A DNA stretch of 64,000 nucleotides from Bacteroidota bacterium (GTDB taxonomy: Bacteria; Bacteroidota; Bacteroidia; Flavobacteriales; Weeksellaceae). The stretch covers positions 236,145 to 300,144 of the forward strand of contig JAHIQD010000020.1 in assembly GCA_018902795.1 (NCBI GenBank), read 5' to 3'. The stretch's first letter is position 1; each line of letters starts with the position of its first letter. Positions 1 to 8,002 of this stretch are shown here, piece after piece. Position numbers and translations under genes: made by a program. The notes under the pieces were generated by a model. That model did not search any database, was not told where the DNA came from, and was given only the letters and a program-made list of their open reading frames with translations.

Positions 1-89
1 CTGGTTTTTTTCACTTTTTCAAACTCAAAACTTTTCCCTTTGCTATGTACTTTAGTCCCACAGGATGTTTCCGCGTATCCTTCGTGGTC

Positions 90-122
90 AACCTTGTCAA
101 GGTTTGGAACCTTGACAAGGTT
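90..122. repeat. Palindromic hairpin repeat, copy 1
   Basis: The arm AACCTTGTCAAGGTT is followed by TGG and then its exact reverse complement AACCTTGACAAGGTT, giving a 15-bp stem with a 3-base loop. Such extragenic palindromes are seen repeatedly in flavobacterial genomes; their function is not known to me. Confidence 0.8.
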
Positions 123-192
123 CCGTCTGGAATTAAACCTAAAGATTAACACGCGATTCTAAAACCCCATTGCCGCTACGTCCTCTCGATCC

Positions 193-223
193 ACCTTGTC
201 AAGGTTTGTAACCTTGACAAGGT
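193..223. repeat. Palindromic hairpin repeat, copy 2
   Basis: This is the same palindrome as at 90-122, with loop TGT and one outer base pair lost. It is followed by the shared spacer (AGAATTAAACCC, then TAAAGATTAACAGGCG). Confidence 0.8.
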
Positions 224-295
224 TCCTCCTAGAATTAAACCCTAAAGATTAACAGGCGATTCTAAAAACGCCGGTGCCGCCAGAGTCCTCTCTTC

Positions 296-328
296 AACCT
301 TGTCAAGGTTTGAAACCTTGACAAGGTT
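296..328. repeat. Palindromic hairpin repeat, copy 3
   Basis: Third copy of the palindrome with a full 15-bp stem and loop TGA. It starts 206 bases after copy 1, so the unit period is about 103 bp. The spacer homology stops after this copy. Confidence 0.8.
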
Positions 329-585
329 CCTTCTCTACACTCATTTAAAAACCTCTTTTTCATTAAAATAAATGTCTTAGGCTCCGATGCCGCACGATTG
401 TACCATGTGCCCTCAAGCATTTCCCCTCTTCTTAACCAAATGAAAATCACGGTACCGCCATCCTGTCGAAAGATATCCGTCGGATATGGTCAACTTCAAA
501 ACTGATAACAGATAAAGCTTTTTACTTTTAATAAACTGCACAGATATTGGGATAAATAATACCCAGGTGTTAGCGCTGCGCTTTA

Positions 586-593
586 TAATTTTG
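586..593 (+). promoter_or_regulatory. Bacteroidota -7 promoter element upstream of the amidohydrolase
   Basis: TAATTTTG matches the TAnnTTTG -7 consensus of Bacteroidota. The amidohydrolase ATG is 16 bases further on, which gives a short leader. No clear -33 element was identified. Confidence 0.5.
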
Positions 594-609
594 CATCAAA
601 GAACTGAAT

Positions 610-1941
610 ATGAATATTTCAAAAAATACTTCCCGCAAAGATTTTCTCCTCAATTCTGCATTGGCAATGGCAGGTTTAACATTAACTTCGGGTATGATGA
701 AGGCAACCTCAGTTTTTGATGATGAAAATATTTCCACAGACCCAAAATTGATCTTAAAAAATGTTCGGCTCGAAACCGGTTTTCAATATGAAGAAGGGGA
801 AGTGACCTCCACCAAAACAGATCTGTTTCTCATCGAACTTGAAAGGGGTAAGATTGTAAAGATCGCTCCAAATAATAACGGTGCAAAAGCAATTGACGCA
901 AAAGGATTTCTCATGCTTCCGGCATTTAAAGACATGCACATCCATTTGGACAAAACTTTTTACGGCGACAGATGGCAGGCGGTAAGAAAAAGAAAAGGCG
1001 GTGTAAAAGGAATGATTGAGCTGGAAGAACAGCTAATGCCCGAACTGCTGAAGACCTCTACCCGGAAAGCCGAAAAAATGATTGAACTGCTTCATTCCAA
1101 AGGAAGCTCTTTTGCCAGAAGCCATGTGAATATCGAGCCCACTTCAAAATTAGATTCACTGAAAAATCTGCAGACCGCATTGGAAAACAGGAAAAAAACT
1201 TTCGGCGCCGAGCTGGTCGCGTTTCCCCAGCATGGCGTTTTTTACAAAAATTCAGTCCCCTATCTTAAAGAGGCCGCAACAATGAATATCGACTTTATCG
1301 GCGGCGTAGATCCATACAGCCTGGACGGATCGATTGAAAAGACGGTTGATTTTACGGTGCAGCTGGCTTTGGATCATCAGAAAGGAATAGATATTCATCT
1401 TCATGAAACCGGAGAATCAGGATTGAAAACTGTAAATTATTTAATTGACAAAGTCATTGAAAACCCGGATTTGAAAGGAAAAACTTTTCTGAGCCATTGC
1501 TTTGTATTAGGAAAATTAGATCAAAACACACTGCAGGAAACTGCCGAAAAATTAGCAGATGCACAGGTAGGAATTGTCTCCACAATTCCGTTCGGAAACG
1601 TCATCATGCCTCTGCCTGCTTTACAGAAACATGGCGTAACAGTTTTTACAGGGAACGACAGCATCGTCGATCACTGGAATACCTTCGGAAGCGGAAGTGT
1701 TCTGGAAAAAGCCAATCTCTATGCACAGCTGTATGGTCAGTCCACTGAATTTCTGTTATCCCGATGTTTAAAACTGGCGACTGCGAATGTGCTTCCTTTG
1801 GATGATGAAGGTAATCAGCAATGGCCCAAAGTGGGAGATGATGCAAGTGTGGTTTTTCTGGATGCAAGCTGTTCGGCCGAAGCAGTTTCCAGAATATCAG
1901 ACGTAAAATCATTAATTCATAAGGGAAATATCGTATTTTAA
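610..1941 (+). CDS. Exported cytosine-deaminase-like amidohydrolase
   Basis: This is a 443-residue metal-dependent hydrolase of the amidohydrolase superfamily, closest in pattern to cytosine deaminase-type enzymes. Visible metal and catalytic motifs are HIHLDKT (about residue 114), HLHETG (about 261), SHCF (about 296), and a late GNDSI..HW segment carrying the conserved Asp. The N-terminus (SRKDFLLNSALAMAGLTL) resembles a Tat signal: SRKDFL followed by a hydrophobic stretch. Export with a bound metal is therefore likely, although the second Arg of a classical twin-arginine motif is Lys. The substrate cannot be read from sequence. The ankyrin protein follows 11 bases later and may be co-transcribed. 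Confidence 0.8.
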   Translation: MNISKNTSRKDFLLNSALAMAGLTLTSGMMKATSVFDDENISTDPKLILKNVRLETGFQYEEGEVTSTKTDLFLIELERGKIVKIAPNNNGAKAIDAKGFLMLPAFKDMHIHLDKTFYGDRWQAVRKRKGGVKGMIELEEQLMPELLKTSTRKAEKMIELLHSKGSSFARSHVNIEPTSKLDSLKNLQTALENRKKTFGAELVAFPQHGVFYKNSVPYLKEAATMNIDFIGGVDPYSLDGSIEKTVDFTVQLALDHQKGIDIHLHETGESGLKTVNYLIDKVIENPDLKGKTFLSHCFVLGKLDQNTLQETAEKLADAQVGIVSTIPFGNVIMPLPALQKHGVTVFTGNDSIVDHWNTFGSGSVLEKANLYAQLYGQSTEFLLSRCLKLATANVLPLDDEGNQQWPKVGDDASVVFLDASCSAEAVSRISDVKSLIHKGNIVF

Positions 1942-1952
1942 TTTAATAATCA

Positions 1953-2633
1953 GTGAAGATCTTATTTTTTTTATTCATTATTTTTTTGAAGGGTCAAATG
2001 GGTAATGCGGACGAAAAAATAACCGTTCAGAACTCAAAAGAAAACATCATGCAACAGGAAAATCTGGTGACGGCTGTCCTGAAAAATGACACGGTTACCG
2101 TAAAAAATGCTTTGGAAAAAGGTGCGGACGTTAATACGGCCGATCAGAAAGGCAGATCCCTCCTGCTGATTGCTGTCATCGGAAAACACACGGAAATGGT
2201 AAAACTCCTCATCCGTTACAAAGCTGATGTGAATCTTCAGGATGCGCAGAAAGACAGTGCGTTTTTATACGCTGGAGCAAGCGGACAGACAGAGCTGGTA
2301 AAGCTGTTTCTGAAAAGCGGCGCCCGGTTCGATATATTTAACCGATACAACGGAACGGCTTTGATACCCGCCTGTGAACGGGGTCACGTGGAAACGGTGA
2401 AAGTGCTCGCCAATACCAAAGGTTTCCCTCTCGATCATGTTAACCGGTTGGGTTGGACCGCGCTGATGGAAGCCGTCGTTTTGGGGGATGGAAGTGAAAA
2501 ATATCAGCAGATCATTAAAATTTTAAAACAGGGAGGTGCAGATCTGAACATTCCCGACAGAGAAGGCCTAACGGCGCTGCAGCATGCAGAAGCATCAGGG
2601 TTCAGAGAAATGGTGAACATATTGGAATCTTAA
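1953..2633 (+). CDS. Ankyrin-repeat protein with signal peptide
   Basis: The predicted 226-residue protein starts with GTG at 1953. The first 20 residues (MKILFFLFIIFLKGQMGNAD) look like a signal peptide, which supports this start over the later ATG. After it come about five ankyrin repeats, visible as recurring G-A-D-V-N-x-x-D-x-x-G/K and 'TALM.A...G..E.V..L' patterns between about residues 35 and 226. Ankyrin repeats bind other proteins. The gene directly follows the exported amidohydrolase, so the two may act together in the periplasm, but this is inference from spacing only. Confidence 0.75.
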   Translation: MKILFFLFIIFLKGQMGNADEKITVQNSKENIMQQENLVTAVLKNDTVTVKNALEKGADVNTADQKGRSLLLIAVIGKHTEMVKLLIRYKADVNLQDAQKDSAFLYAGASGQTELVKLFLKSGARFDIFNRYNGTALIPACERGHVETVKVLANTKGFPLDHVNRLGWTALMEAVVLGDGSEKYQQIIKILKQGGADLNIPDREGLTALQHAEASGFREMVNILES

Positions 2634-2700
2634 AATAGGAAGATCTGTCTAAAAACTATTTGTTTTAAATTTCACTAATTTTAGGCAAAAATAATTGAGG

Positions 2701-3555
2701 ATGAAGCGAAAACCGGATCACTTTCCTGTTTTGGGAATTGAGGATTTCAGGGATCACCTGAATTCCGGAGATCAGCTTTTATTCAATGAACTTCATGGGG
2801 AGCGCTCGATTGATCTGCCACACAGCCACGATTTTTTTATCATCAATATTTTTAAAAAAGGAAAGGGAATACATCTCATCGATTTCGTGTCTTACCCCAT
2901 TCAAAATAATCAGATCCATGTGGTTTTTCCTGATCAGGTACACCAATGGAACATTGAAAAGGGAACGGTCGGCTATCAGTTGATGGTCAGCAGATCCTGG
3001 TTTGAGAATCTTCTTTCATCGCTTAGGTTTTCTGCTTTATTTTATCAGAGTCATCCGGCTATTGATCTTCCTGAGGATGTTTTTCAGTCTGTTTTTAAGG
3101 AATTTCAATACATTCAAAAAGAAATGGAAGCACAGAATATCTTTTGGCCGATGATACAGAAGCGGTGTGAAATCATCGGTTTAATGATCAGCAGATCTGT
3201 TGAAGAAAGCTTCAAAGACTATGAAGCAATTCATGCTACTCCTGTAATTTCTAAATTTTTAAATTTAATAGATCTCCATTTCAAAGAAGAGCGCTCTGTG
3301 TCCTACTATGCCGGGCGACTGCATATTTCGGCGAACTATTTAAATATTATTGCTAAAAAAAACCTAAACACCTCGGCTTCATCCTTAATTCAGAACAGAA
3401 TTTTACTTGAAGCAAAACGTCTGCTCAAAGTTTCTGAAATGTCAGTGAAAGATATTGTGCATGATCTTGGGTTTTATGACCATGCGAGTTTCACGAAATT
3501 TTTTAGATCAAATACGGGAATGACACCGACGCAGTTCAGGGATAAGACTTTTTGA
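2701..3555 (+). CDS. AraC family transcriptional regulator
   Basis: About 284 residues. The C-terminal 100 residues carry two helix-turn-helix motifs of the AraC/XylS type (YYAGRLHISANYLN and VKDIVHDLGFYDHASFTKFFRSNTGMTPTQFR, the latter matching the family signature closely). The N-terminal part (HSHDFFIINIFKKGKG.H.IDF) resembles the cupin-like sensing domain of the family. An in-frame TTG lies at 2695, but the ATG at 2701 is preferred. The inducer is unknown; the target could be the ankyrin/amidohydrolase pair upstream. Confidence 0.85.
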   Translation: MKRKPDHFPVLGIEDFRDHLNSGDQLLFNELHGERSIDLPHSHDFFIINIFKKGKGIHLIDFVSYPIQNNQIHVVFPDQVHQWNIEKGTVGYQLMVSRSWFENLLSSLRFSALFYQSHPAIDLPEDVFQSVFKEFQYIQKEMEAQNIFWPMIQKRCEIIGLMISRSVEESFKDYEAIHATPVISKFLNLIDLHFKEERSVSYYAGRLHISANYLNIIAKKNLNTSASSLIQNRILLEAKRLLKVSEMSVKDIVHDLGFYDHASFTKFFRSNTGMTPTQFRDKTF

Positions 3556-3630
3556 TTAAAGGATCTGCGCATCAGGACTGTTTTTCTACTTTTCAGGAAG
3601 TAAATAAGCCACCTGCATTTAACATTCCGC

Positions 3631-4227
3631 TTATTTGTTTTTCACATATCTGGAATCCTTTACAAAAAAGCGCAAAGGCAGATCAGCGTGTTCCTGTGCA
3701 TAGGCGATCCCGATTCTTGAACTGACACCGGTTTGGGAAGCAGTGTACGTGATGGCACGGTCCTCAATCCAGATCCTTTCGCCGGTAAAAACATCCATAT
3801 TAAAGGAAGAATCGATCCCTAATGATTTTGCCGCTGATCCGGGTCCTGAAGAAATTGCGGTGCAGTCTGCCGGCATTTTTCGCCTCATTTCCATGAGCTC
3901 CAGTCCTTCCAGAGGTTCAACGCTTCTGATGAGAACACATTTCGGATCATCTTTTACCGACGTCACAATGTTCAGGAGATGATGAATTCCGTAGCAGAGA
4001 TAGACATAAGCGGTGCCCCCTTCACTGTACATCGTTTCCGTGCGGCCAGTGCGGCGTCCGCCGTACGCATGAGATGCCTTGTCGCCGGTACCGAAGTATG
4101 CTTCTGTTTCCACAATAATACCCGCCGTGATGCCATAATCTGTCCGGGTAAAAAGTATTTTTCCCAACAGGTCTCTGGCCAGAAATTCGGCATCAGGATT
4201 TAAATAGTATGACAGCGGTAATTTCAC
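3631..4227 (-). CDS. 3-methyladenine DNA glycosylase (AAG/MPG family)
   Basis: This 198-residue protein has the usual length and motifs of the alkyladenine DNA glycosylase family: LARDLLGK near the start, IVETEAYFG with the catalytic Glu, SHAYGG.RTGRTETMY, GTAYVYLCYG.HHLLNIVT, and LIRSVEPLEG. The enzyme flips out and excises alkylated or deaminated purines in base excision repair. It is read towards the AraC gene (convergent) and stands alone. Another alkylation-repair gene (ada) lies at 57951-58973 but is not linked. Confidence 0.92.
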   Translation of the reverse strand: MKLPLSYYLNPDAEFLARDLLGKILFTRTDYGITAGIIVETEAYFGTGDKASHAYGGRRTGRTETMYSEGGTAYVYLCYGIHHLLNIVTSVKDDPKCVLIRSVEPLEGLELMEMRRKMPADCTAISSGPGSAAKSLGIDSSFNMDVFTGERIWIEDRAITYTASQTGVSSRIGIAYAQEHADLPLRFFVKDSRYVKNK

Positions 4228-4505
4228 GCAGCTAAAGTATAAAAAGTGCAGTAAAAAACAATATTCTACACGACAAGTCCGGATGCTGCTGCATTATAAT
4301 AACCTGTTCATAGGCGGTATCACGGTGACGGACATCAATGTAAATTCCCACGGTCTGAATGATCCCCTCCGACTTCGGAGATTTTTGCGTTAAGAAACCA
4401 AGGGCCGGTTCGGCGCCCCCGCTCCGTACAGTTCCATCGTGTGGGATCAGCCGCTTTCCAAGATTTCATTTCTGAGCATGAGAAAAAAAAATGATTTACT
4501 GTACA
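4228..4505. other. Intergenic region between divergent genes
   Basis: No supported gene. The stretch separates the glycosylase (minus) from the FISUMP protein (plus) and should contain both promoters. It has a locally GC-richer part around 4395-4450. An ORF on the minus strand at 4335-4688 runs into the FISUMP gene and is judged a shadow. Confidence 0.5.
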
Positions 4506-4537
4506 GTTTATTTTATTAATTTCACTGTAAAATAAAC
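4506..4537. promoter_or_regulatory. Inverted repeat just upstream of the FISUMP start
   Basis: GTTTATTTTA and its exact reverse complement TAAAATAAAC are separated by 12 bases and end 8 bases before the ATG at 4546. It could be an operator or a hairpin in the leader that affects translation. No homologue is known to me. Confidence 0.4.
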
Positions 4538-4545
4538 TCAACACT

Positions 4546-5667
4546 ATGAAAAAATCCCTCCTCGTCCTGACACTTATTGCAGTGTCCTTCTCTCTGTATG
4601 CACAGAAGAAACAGCCCCTGAAGAAACCCGCCGCTGCTGCTAAAACTGCCGCTTCAAAATACGGAGCGCTGGCGATAGACCGCAGCAATGGTTTTTATTA
4701 CGGCTGGTCATTTGACTATCCTACATTGGCGGAAGCTGAAAAAAAAGCTGCTGAAGAATGCATTGCTAAAGGCGGAAACTGCACGGTGGTACTTTCTTAT
4801 TCAGGAGCCGGATGCGCTGCTTATCGCACCGTGGACGGCAGCCAGGGAACTGCATATGGCTGGGGACTGGCAAAAACAAAAGAAGAAGCCGATGCCATTG
4901 CAGCCAAAGAATGTCTTAAAAGAAGCGGCGGAGTAACCCCGGCTAATTTTGTCTGGAGCTGCAACTCCGCAGGAACCGGCATACTGAAAGAAATTTATAA
5001 TGCCTCGGATGAAATTGAAGCGCCGGTTACGGTAGGGACACAGACGTGGAGCAACAGAAATCTGGATGTAACTGCTTTCAGGAATGGAGACCCGATTCCT
5101 GAAGCAAAAAATGCTGCCGAATGGCAGGAGTTCTGTAAAAATAATAAGCCGGCTTACTGCTACAAAAACTTCGACCCGGCCAACGGAAAGAAGTTGGGTA
5201 AGTTATATAATTTCCATGCCGTAACCGACTCCAGAGGGCTGGCTCCCAAAGGATGGCATGTACCCAGCAAAGGCGAATATGAGACCCTCATTGCTTTTCT
5301 GGGAGGAAAATATGAAGCAGGGAAAAAACTGCGGGCTAAGACAGGCTGGGATCAGGCTGATAAAAACGGTTTTGCTTATGGAAACGGTTCCAATTCATCA
5401 GGCTTAAACTTTCTGGCGTCAGGTCAGGCCTGGGAAAATGAATATGACGGTCCAAACCCACCCGTTTCAAGCGTCTTCAAAGGAAATAACAGTCAGGGCC
5501 AGTGGTGGTCTTCGACCATCGACGGTTCCTCACGGTGGAATGACAACGGAGGCCAGTACGGTTACTATAATAATGGATTTACTTTATATTTCGGCACCAA
5601 TAATTATACCGGGCTAGGATCGGAAGCTCCACAGAGAGGTTTCTCTGTCCGCCTGATCAGGGACTGA
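4546..5667 (+). CDS. DUF4189-FISUMP two-domain secreted protein
   Basis: 373 residues. A cleavable signal peptide is seen (MKKSLLVLTLIAVSFSLYAQ), then a linker rich in Lys, Ala and Pro. Residues about 38-145 resemble DUF4189: an Ala/Gly-rich domain with KYGALAID and two repeats of 'A..EA...A...C' with paired cysteines. Residues about 160-373 are a Fibrobacter succinogenes major paralogous (FISUMP) domain: TQTWSNRNLDVT..RNGDPIPEA, LYNFHAV, LAPKGWHVPSKGEY and the end GFSVRLIRD. FISUMP domains are extracellular and structurally related to C-type-lectin-like folds, so carbohydrate or protein binding is plausible. The fusion of the two domains is notable. Confidence 0.8.
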   Translation: MKKSLLVLTLIAVSFSLYAQKKQPLKKPAAAAKTAASKYGALAIDRSNGFYYGWSFDYPTLAEAEKKAAEECIAKGGNCTVVLSYSGAGCAAYRTVDGSQGTAYGWGLAKTKEEADAIAAKECLKRSGGVTPANFVWSCNSAGTGILKEIYNASDEIEAPVTVGTQTWSNRNLDVTAFRNGDPIPEAKNAAEWQEFCKNNKPAYCYKNFDPANGKKLGKLYNFHAVTDSRGLAPKGWHVPSKGEYETLIAFLGGKYEAGKKLRAKTGWDQADKNGFAYGNGSNSSGLNFLASGQAWENEYDGPNPPVSSVFKGNNSQGQWWSSTIDGSSRWNDNGGQYGYYNNGFTLYFGTNNYTGLGSEAPQRGFSVRLIRD

Positions 5668-5881
5668 TTGCCGTTTACAAAAAAGACGTGACCCGATCGC
5701 ACGGATGGTCTGATTTAAAAAAAATAAAGGCTTGGATTTAATCATCCGGGTCTTTTTCATTAAACAGAGCAGGCCGGTAATTCCGGTTTGTGCAGTCCAC
5801 TTCGGAGCCATCTGATCAGGAAAGTAAGTCTTATGGCAATATAAACTTAATGCTGAAGAAGTTCGCCAAACCATCCCCAAA

Positions 5882-7144
5882 CTACAGCACAGCAAATTTT
5901 GACGCGATGTTATCAATGACTTTTACCGGAATATGCTGTTCCTGAGCGATAACACTGAACATCCCGGTCGCCGACACGGTTTCATCAATGACCGCATTGG
6001 GATTTTTCACTGTAAACTGATCTGCGATGATGAGCAGGTCGTCTCTGGTAATGCCGTTTCTTTTTCCGTTGACCGACAGCGCTCTGGATACTCTTGTATA
6101 ATGCTTCAAAGCATCTAAAGGATAAGTCAGGTCATAAGCCGGGGCAAGATTCCACCGGTCTTTTTCTCTGTTGTAGATAAATGAAAAGTTCTTTAAATGA
6201 TCGTCAATATTGCCAAAAACCAGATTGAAAACCATCCTTCTGAACAGTTGCTCAATATCTTTATGAGGAAGCTTAAGGTCTACGGACAGCCTGAAAAGAT
6301 TTTCATAAGACGAGTGGTCAGGTTTCTGAAAATCCCAGCCGGTCATCCCCGACGCGGTGAGGATATGCTGTTTCTCCCCAAACTGTCGGTCAAAGCGTAA
6401 AGTGGCAAAATGTCTGTCATCGATCATCCTGGAATCCATCATTTTAATTCCTAAAGTGGTAGCAATCCGGTAATAAACAAATTCTACCTGTTCTTTGGAA
6501 TACCCCTCATCTTCGTCAAGCGAAAGTTTGATGAGGTAATGGTGATAATCAGCGGAAGTCGCCAGGTCACCCGGTATCAGCCGGCCTGTTTCTTTATGTT
6601 CTGACACCAGAATCTTCGGCCTTGCACCTCCTGCAGAAGTTCCGATTTTGAAAATATTCAGCAGGGCGATATCGCTGAGTCCTTTCTGAGCTGCAGATGC
6701 TTTGATATCCAGAACCTTTTTAACAACTTCAGTAATGGCTTCCACGTCAATGGAACTGTCAGAGATCAACGCTTTTGCAGGCATGAATTCCAAAGCACCC
6801 ATCCCCCGCTCTCCCACATAGGTAAGCTGCTCTAACGGGGAAATAGAGGTGAAATCTTTTTGCGTAGCCTCCAGCCATTCTTTGAAGACGATGTTCCCGA
6901 AATAATCCGGCAGGGAATCGGCAATCACCGGCGGCAGGCCCCGGAAAGTGTCGCCTTCGTATTCTGAAAAAACCTGAACATGGGGACTTCGCCTGATGAT
7001 ATAGGGGAACAGCCTTTTATACCTCTCGAGTTCGAGAAAAGAAGGATTGTACTGGAAAGAAGATTTGCGCTGATCCTCATCATAACCGACCTTTCCGATT
7101 TCCAAACCCTGAAAATGAACCGATATAATTTGATTTTTAGCCAT
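5882..7144 (-). CDS. hipA: HipA-family serine/threonine kinase toxin
   Basis: 420 residues, the usual size for HipA. It has the N-terminal couple (GKVGYDEDQRKSSFQYNPSF..), GERGMGALEF, the phosphate-binding segment GTSAGGARPK, the catalytic segment NIDDHLKNFSF and the metal-binding LAPAYDLTYP. HipA kinases phosphorylate targets such as aminoacyl-tRNA synthetases and cause growth arrest. The gene starts 2 bases after the stop of the HTH gene upstream, so it is a type II toxin-antitoxin pair. All core kinase motifs look intact. The actual substrate is unknown. Confidence 0.9.
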   Translation of the reverse strand: MAKNQIISVHFQGLEIGKVGYDEDQRKSSFQYNPSFLELERYKRLFPYIIRRSPHVQVFSEYEGDTFRGLPPVIADSLPDYFGNIVFKEWLEATQKDFTSISPLEQLTYVGERGMGALEFMPAKALISDSSIDVEAITEVVKKVLDIKASAAQKGLSDIALLNIFKIGTSAGGARPKILVSEHKETGRLIPGDLATSADYHHYLIKLSLDEDEGYSKEQVEFVYYRIATTLGIKMMDSRMIDDRHFATLRFDRQFGEKQHILTASGMTGWDFQKPDHSSYENLFRLSVDLKLPHKDIEQLFRRMVFNLVFGNIDDHLKNFSFIYNREKDRWNLAPAYDLTYPLDALKHYTRVSRALSVNGKRNGITRDDLLIIADQFTVKNPNAVIDETVSATGMFSVIAQEQHIPVKVIDNIASKFAVL

Positions 7145-7146
7145 AC

Positions 7147-7413
7147 CTAATACAGAGATTGTGGATCGTTAAGGTTTTCAATTTTGCCGACAACAAACTG
7201 GTTCAGTGATTTTATTTCATCAAAATACTGCAGTACTTTAAGCAGGGTTTCGAGGGTGGGATTTTCTCCGTTTTCAAGTTTTGCGATCGTAAATCTCGAA
7301 AGTTCCAGCTCCTCGGCCAATTCCTGTTTGGTCAGATTTTCCGCTTTGCGCATGGCTCTGCACCAGCTTCCGATACTGCCTTTCACTTCCTTTATCGTAA
7401 TAAAATCAAGCAT
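7147..7413 (-). CDS. hipB: HipB-like antitoxin, XRE helix-turn-helix
   Basis: About 88 residues from the ATG at 7413. An upstream in-frame TTG at 7437 is less likely because it lies inside the promoter element. The protein has one Cro/C1-type HTH: MRKAENLTKQELAEELELSRFTIAKLENGENPTLETLLKVL. HipB proteins bind and neutralise HipA and repress their own operon. It is followed after 2 bases by the kinase gene. Confidence 0.88.
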   Translation of the reverse strand: MLDFITIKEVKGSIGSWCRAMRKAENLTKQELAEELELSRFTIAKLENGENPTLETLLKVLQYFDEIKSLNQFVVGKIENLNDPQSLY

Positions 7414-7434
7414 ACCATTGTTTATTATAATAAT

Positions 7435-7442
7435 CAAATATA
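7435..7442 (-). promoter_or_regulatory. -7 promoter element of the hipBA operon
   Basis: On the minus strand the sequence is TATATTTG, a match to TAnnTTTG, 21 bases before the ATG at 7413. Direct and inverted ATAATAA/TTATTAT half sites lie on both sides (about 7424-7431 and 7482-7489) and could be HipB operator half sites. Confidence 0.55.
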
Positions 7443-7514
7443 GTAAAAAATCGCAATATGCTTATTATATGTATCAAATTAAAAATAAAGAATTATAAAA
7501 AAGGATTAATTGCG

Positions 7515-7522
7515 TATATTTG
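7515..7522 (+). promoter_or_regulatory. -7 promoter element of the truncated small membrane gene
   Basis: TATATTTG matches TAnnTTTG and is followed by GGAGTTAGAGGCAATGCTATAAC, which contains the imperfect inverted heptamers GTTAGAG and CTATAAC. The next ATG is at 7569. Confidence 0.45.
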
Positions 7523-7568
7523 GAGTTAGAGGCAATGCTATAACGAAGGAAGCCTAAAAACCAAATCA

Positions 7569-7706
7569 ATGAATGTAACATCGTGGGAAATATTACTGGG
7601 AATTCAAGCCATAATAATTTTTCTTCTAATTATCTTGAGCCCCATTTTTGTTTATCAAATACTTACGTATAGTTCCCCCGGAAAATCGGACAGTAAGTTT
7701 AGTTGA
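7569..7706 (+). pseudogene. Small membrane protein cut by an insertion sequence
   Basis: The ORF reads MNVTSWEILLGIQAIIIF, then LLIILSPIFVYQILTY, and then 11 residues encoded by the insertion-sequence end before a stop at 7704-7706. It has one strongly hydrophobic segment (about residues 9-30). The last natural codons are near 7667, where the IS starts, so the original C-terminus is lost. It has its own promoter-like element. The family is not recognised. It may be a real short membrane protein that ended soon after this point, or a longer one. Confidence 0.4.
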
Positions 7707-7729
7707 AAAAAAACAATTAAATTTACAAT

Positions 7730-8002
7730 ATGTCACAGCGAAGAAAATTCAATTCAGGATTCAAATTTAAAGTAGTAGTTGAAGCATTAAGCGAACGCTA
7801 CACGATGCAGGAGCTTGCCCGAAGGCATGACCTTCACCCCAATCAGATTTCTTCATGGAAGAAAGAATTCCTGCAGAAAGGTGCCGATGTTTTTGGCAAG
7901 GAAACTCCTGCGGAAGAGAAAAAAGAGGATGTCGACAAGCTTTATAAGGTTATCGGTCAGCAGAAAATGGAAATCGATTTTTTAAAAAAAGCCTTGTCAT
8001 GA
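7730..8002 (+). CDS. IS3-family transposase OrfA
   Basis: 90 residues with an N-terminal HTH (KFNSGFKFKVVVEAL..RYTMQELARRHDLHPNQISSWKKEF) and a C-terminal leucine-zipper-like coiled coil. In IS3 elements OrfA supplies sequence-specific end binding. Its stop overlaps the OrfB start as ATGA at 7999-8002, which is a coupling or frameshift arrangement typical of the family. Confidence 0.92.
   Translation: MSQRRKFNSGFKFKVVVEALSERYTMQELARRHDLHPNQISSWKKEFLQKGADVFGKETPAEEKKEDVDKLYKVIGQQKMEIDFLKKALS

Larger units (their letters stand above)
1..585. other. Gene-free region with three palindromic repeats
   Basis: No convincing gene lies here. A 62-codon ORF on the minus strand at 262-450 runs through a repeat and has no family resemblance. 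The region is dominated by three copies of a palindrome and by copies of a shared spacer that reads roughly GAATTAAACC..TAAAGATTAACA, followed by GCGATTCTAAAA. The whole looks like a tandemly duplicated intergenic repeat of about 103 bp per unit. Confidence 0.6.

Noticed and set aside
90..328. CRISPR array
   Set aside because: Three evenly spaced repeats are present, but the spacers are homologous to each other, the repeats are full palindromes and no cas gene is near.
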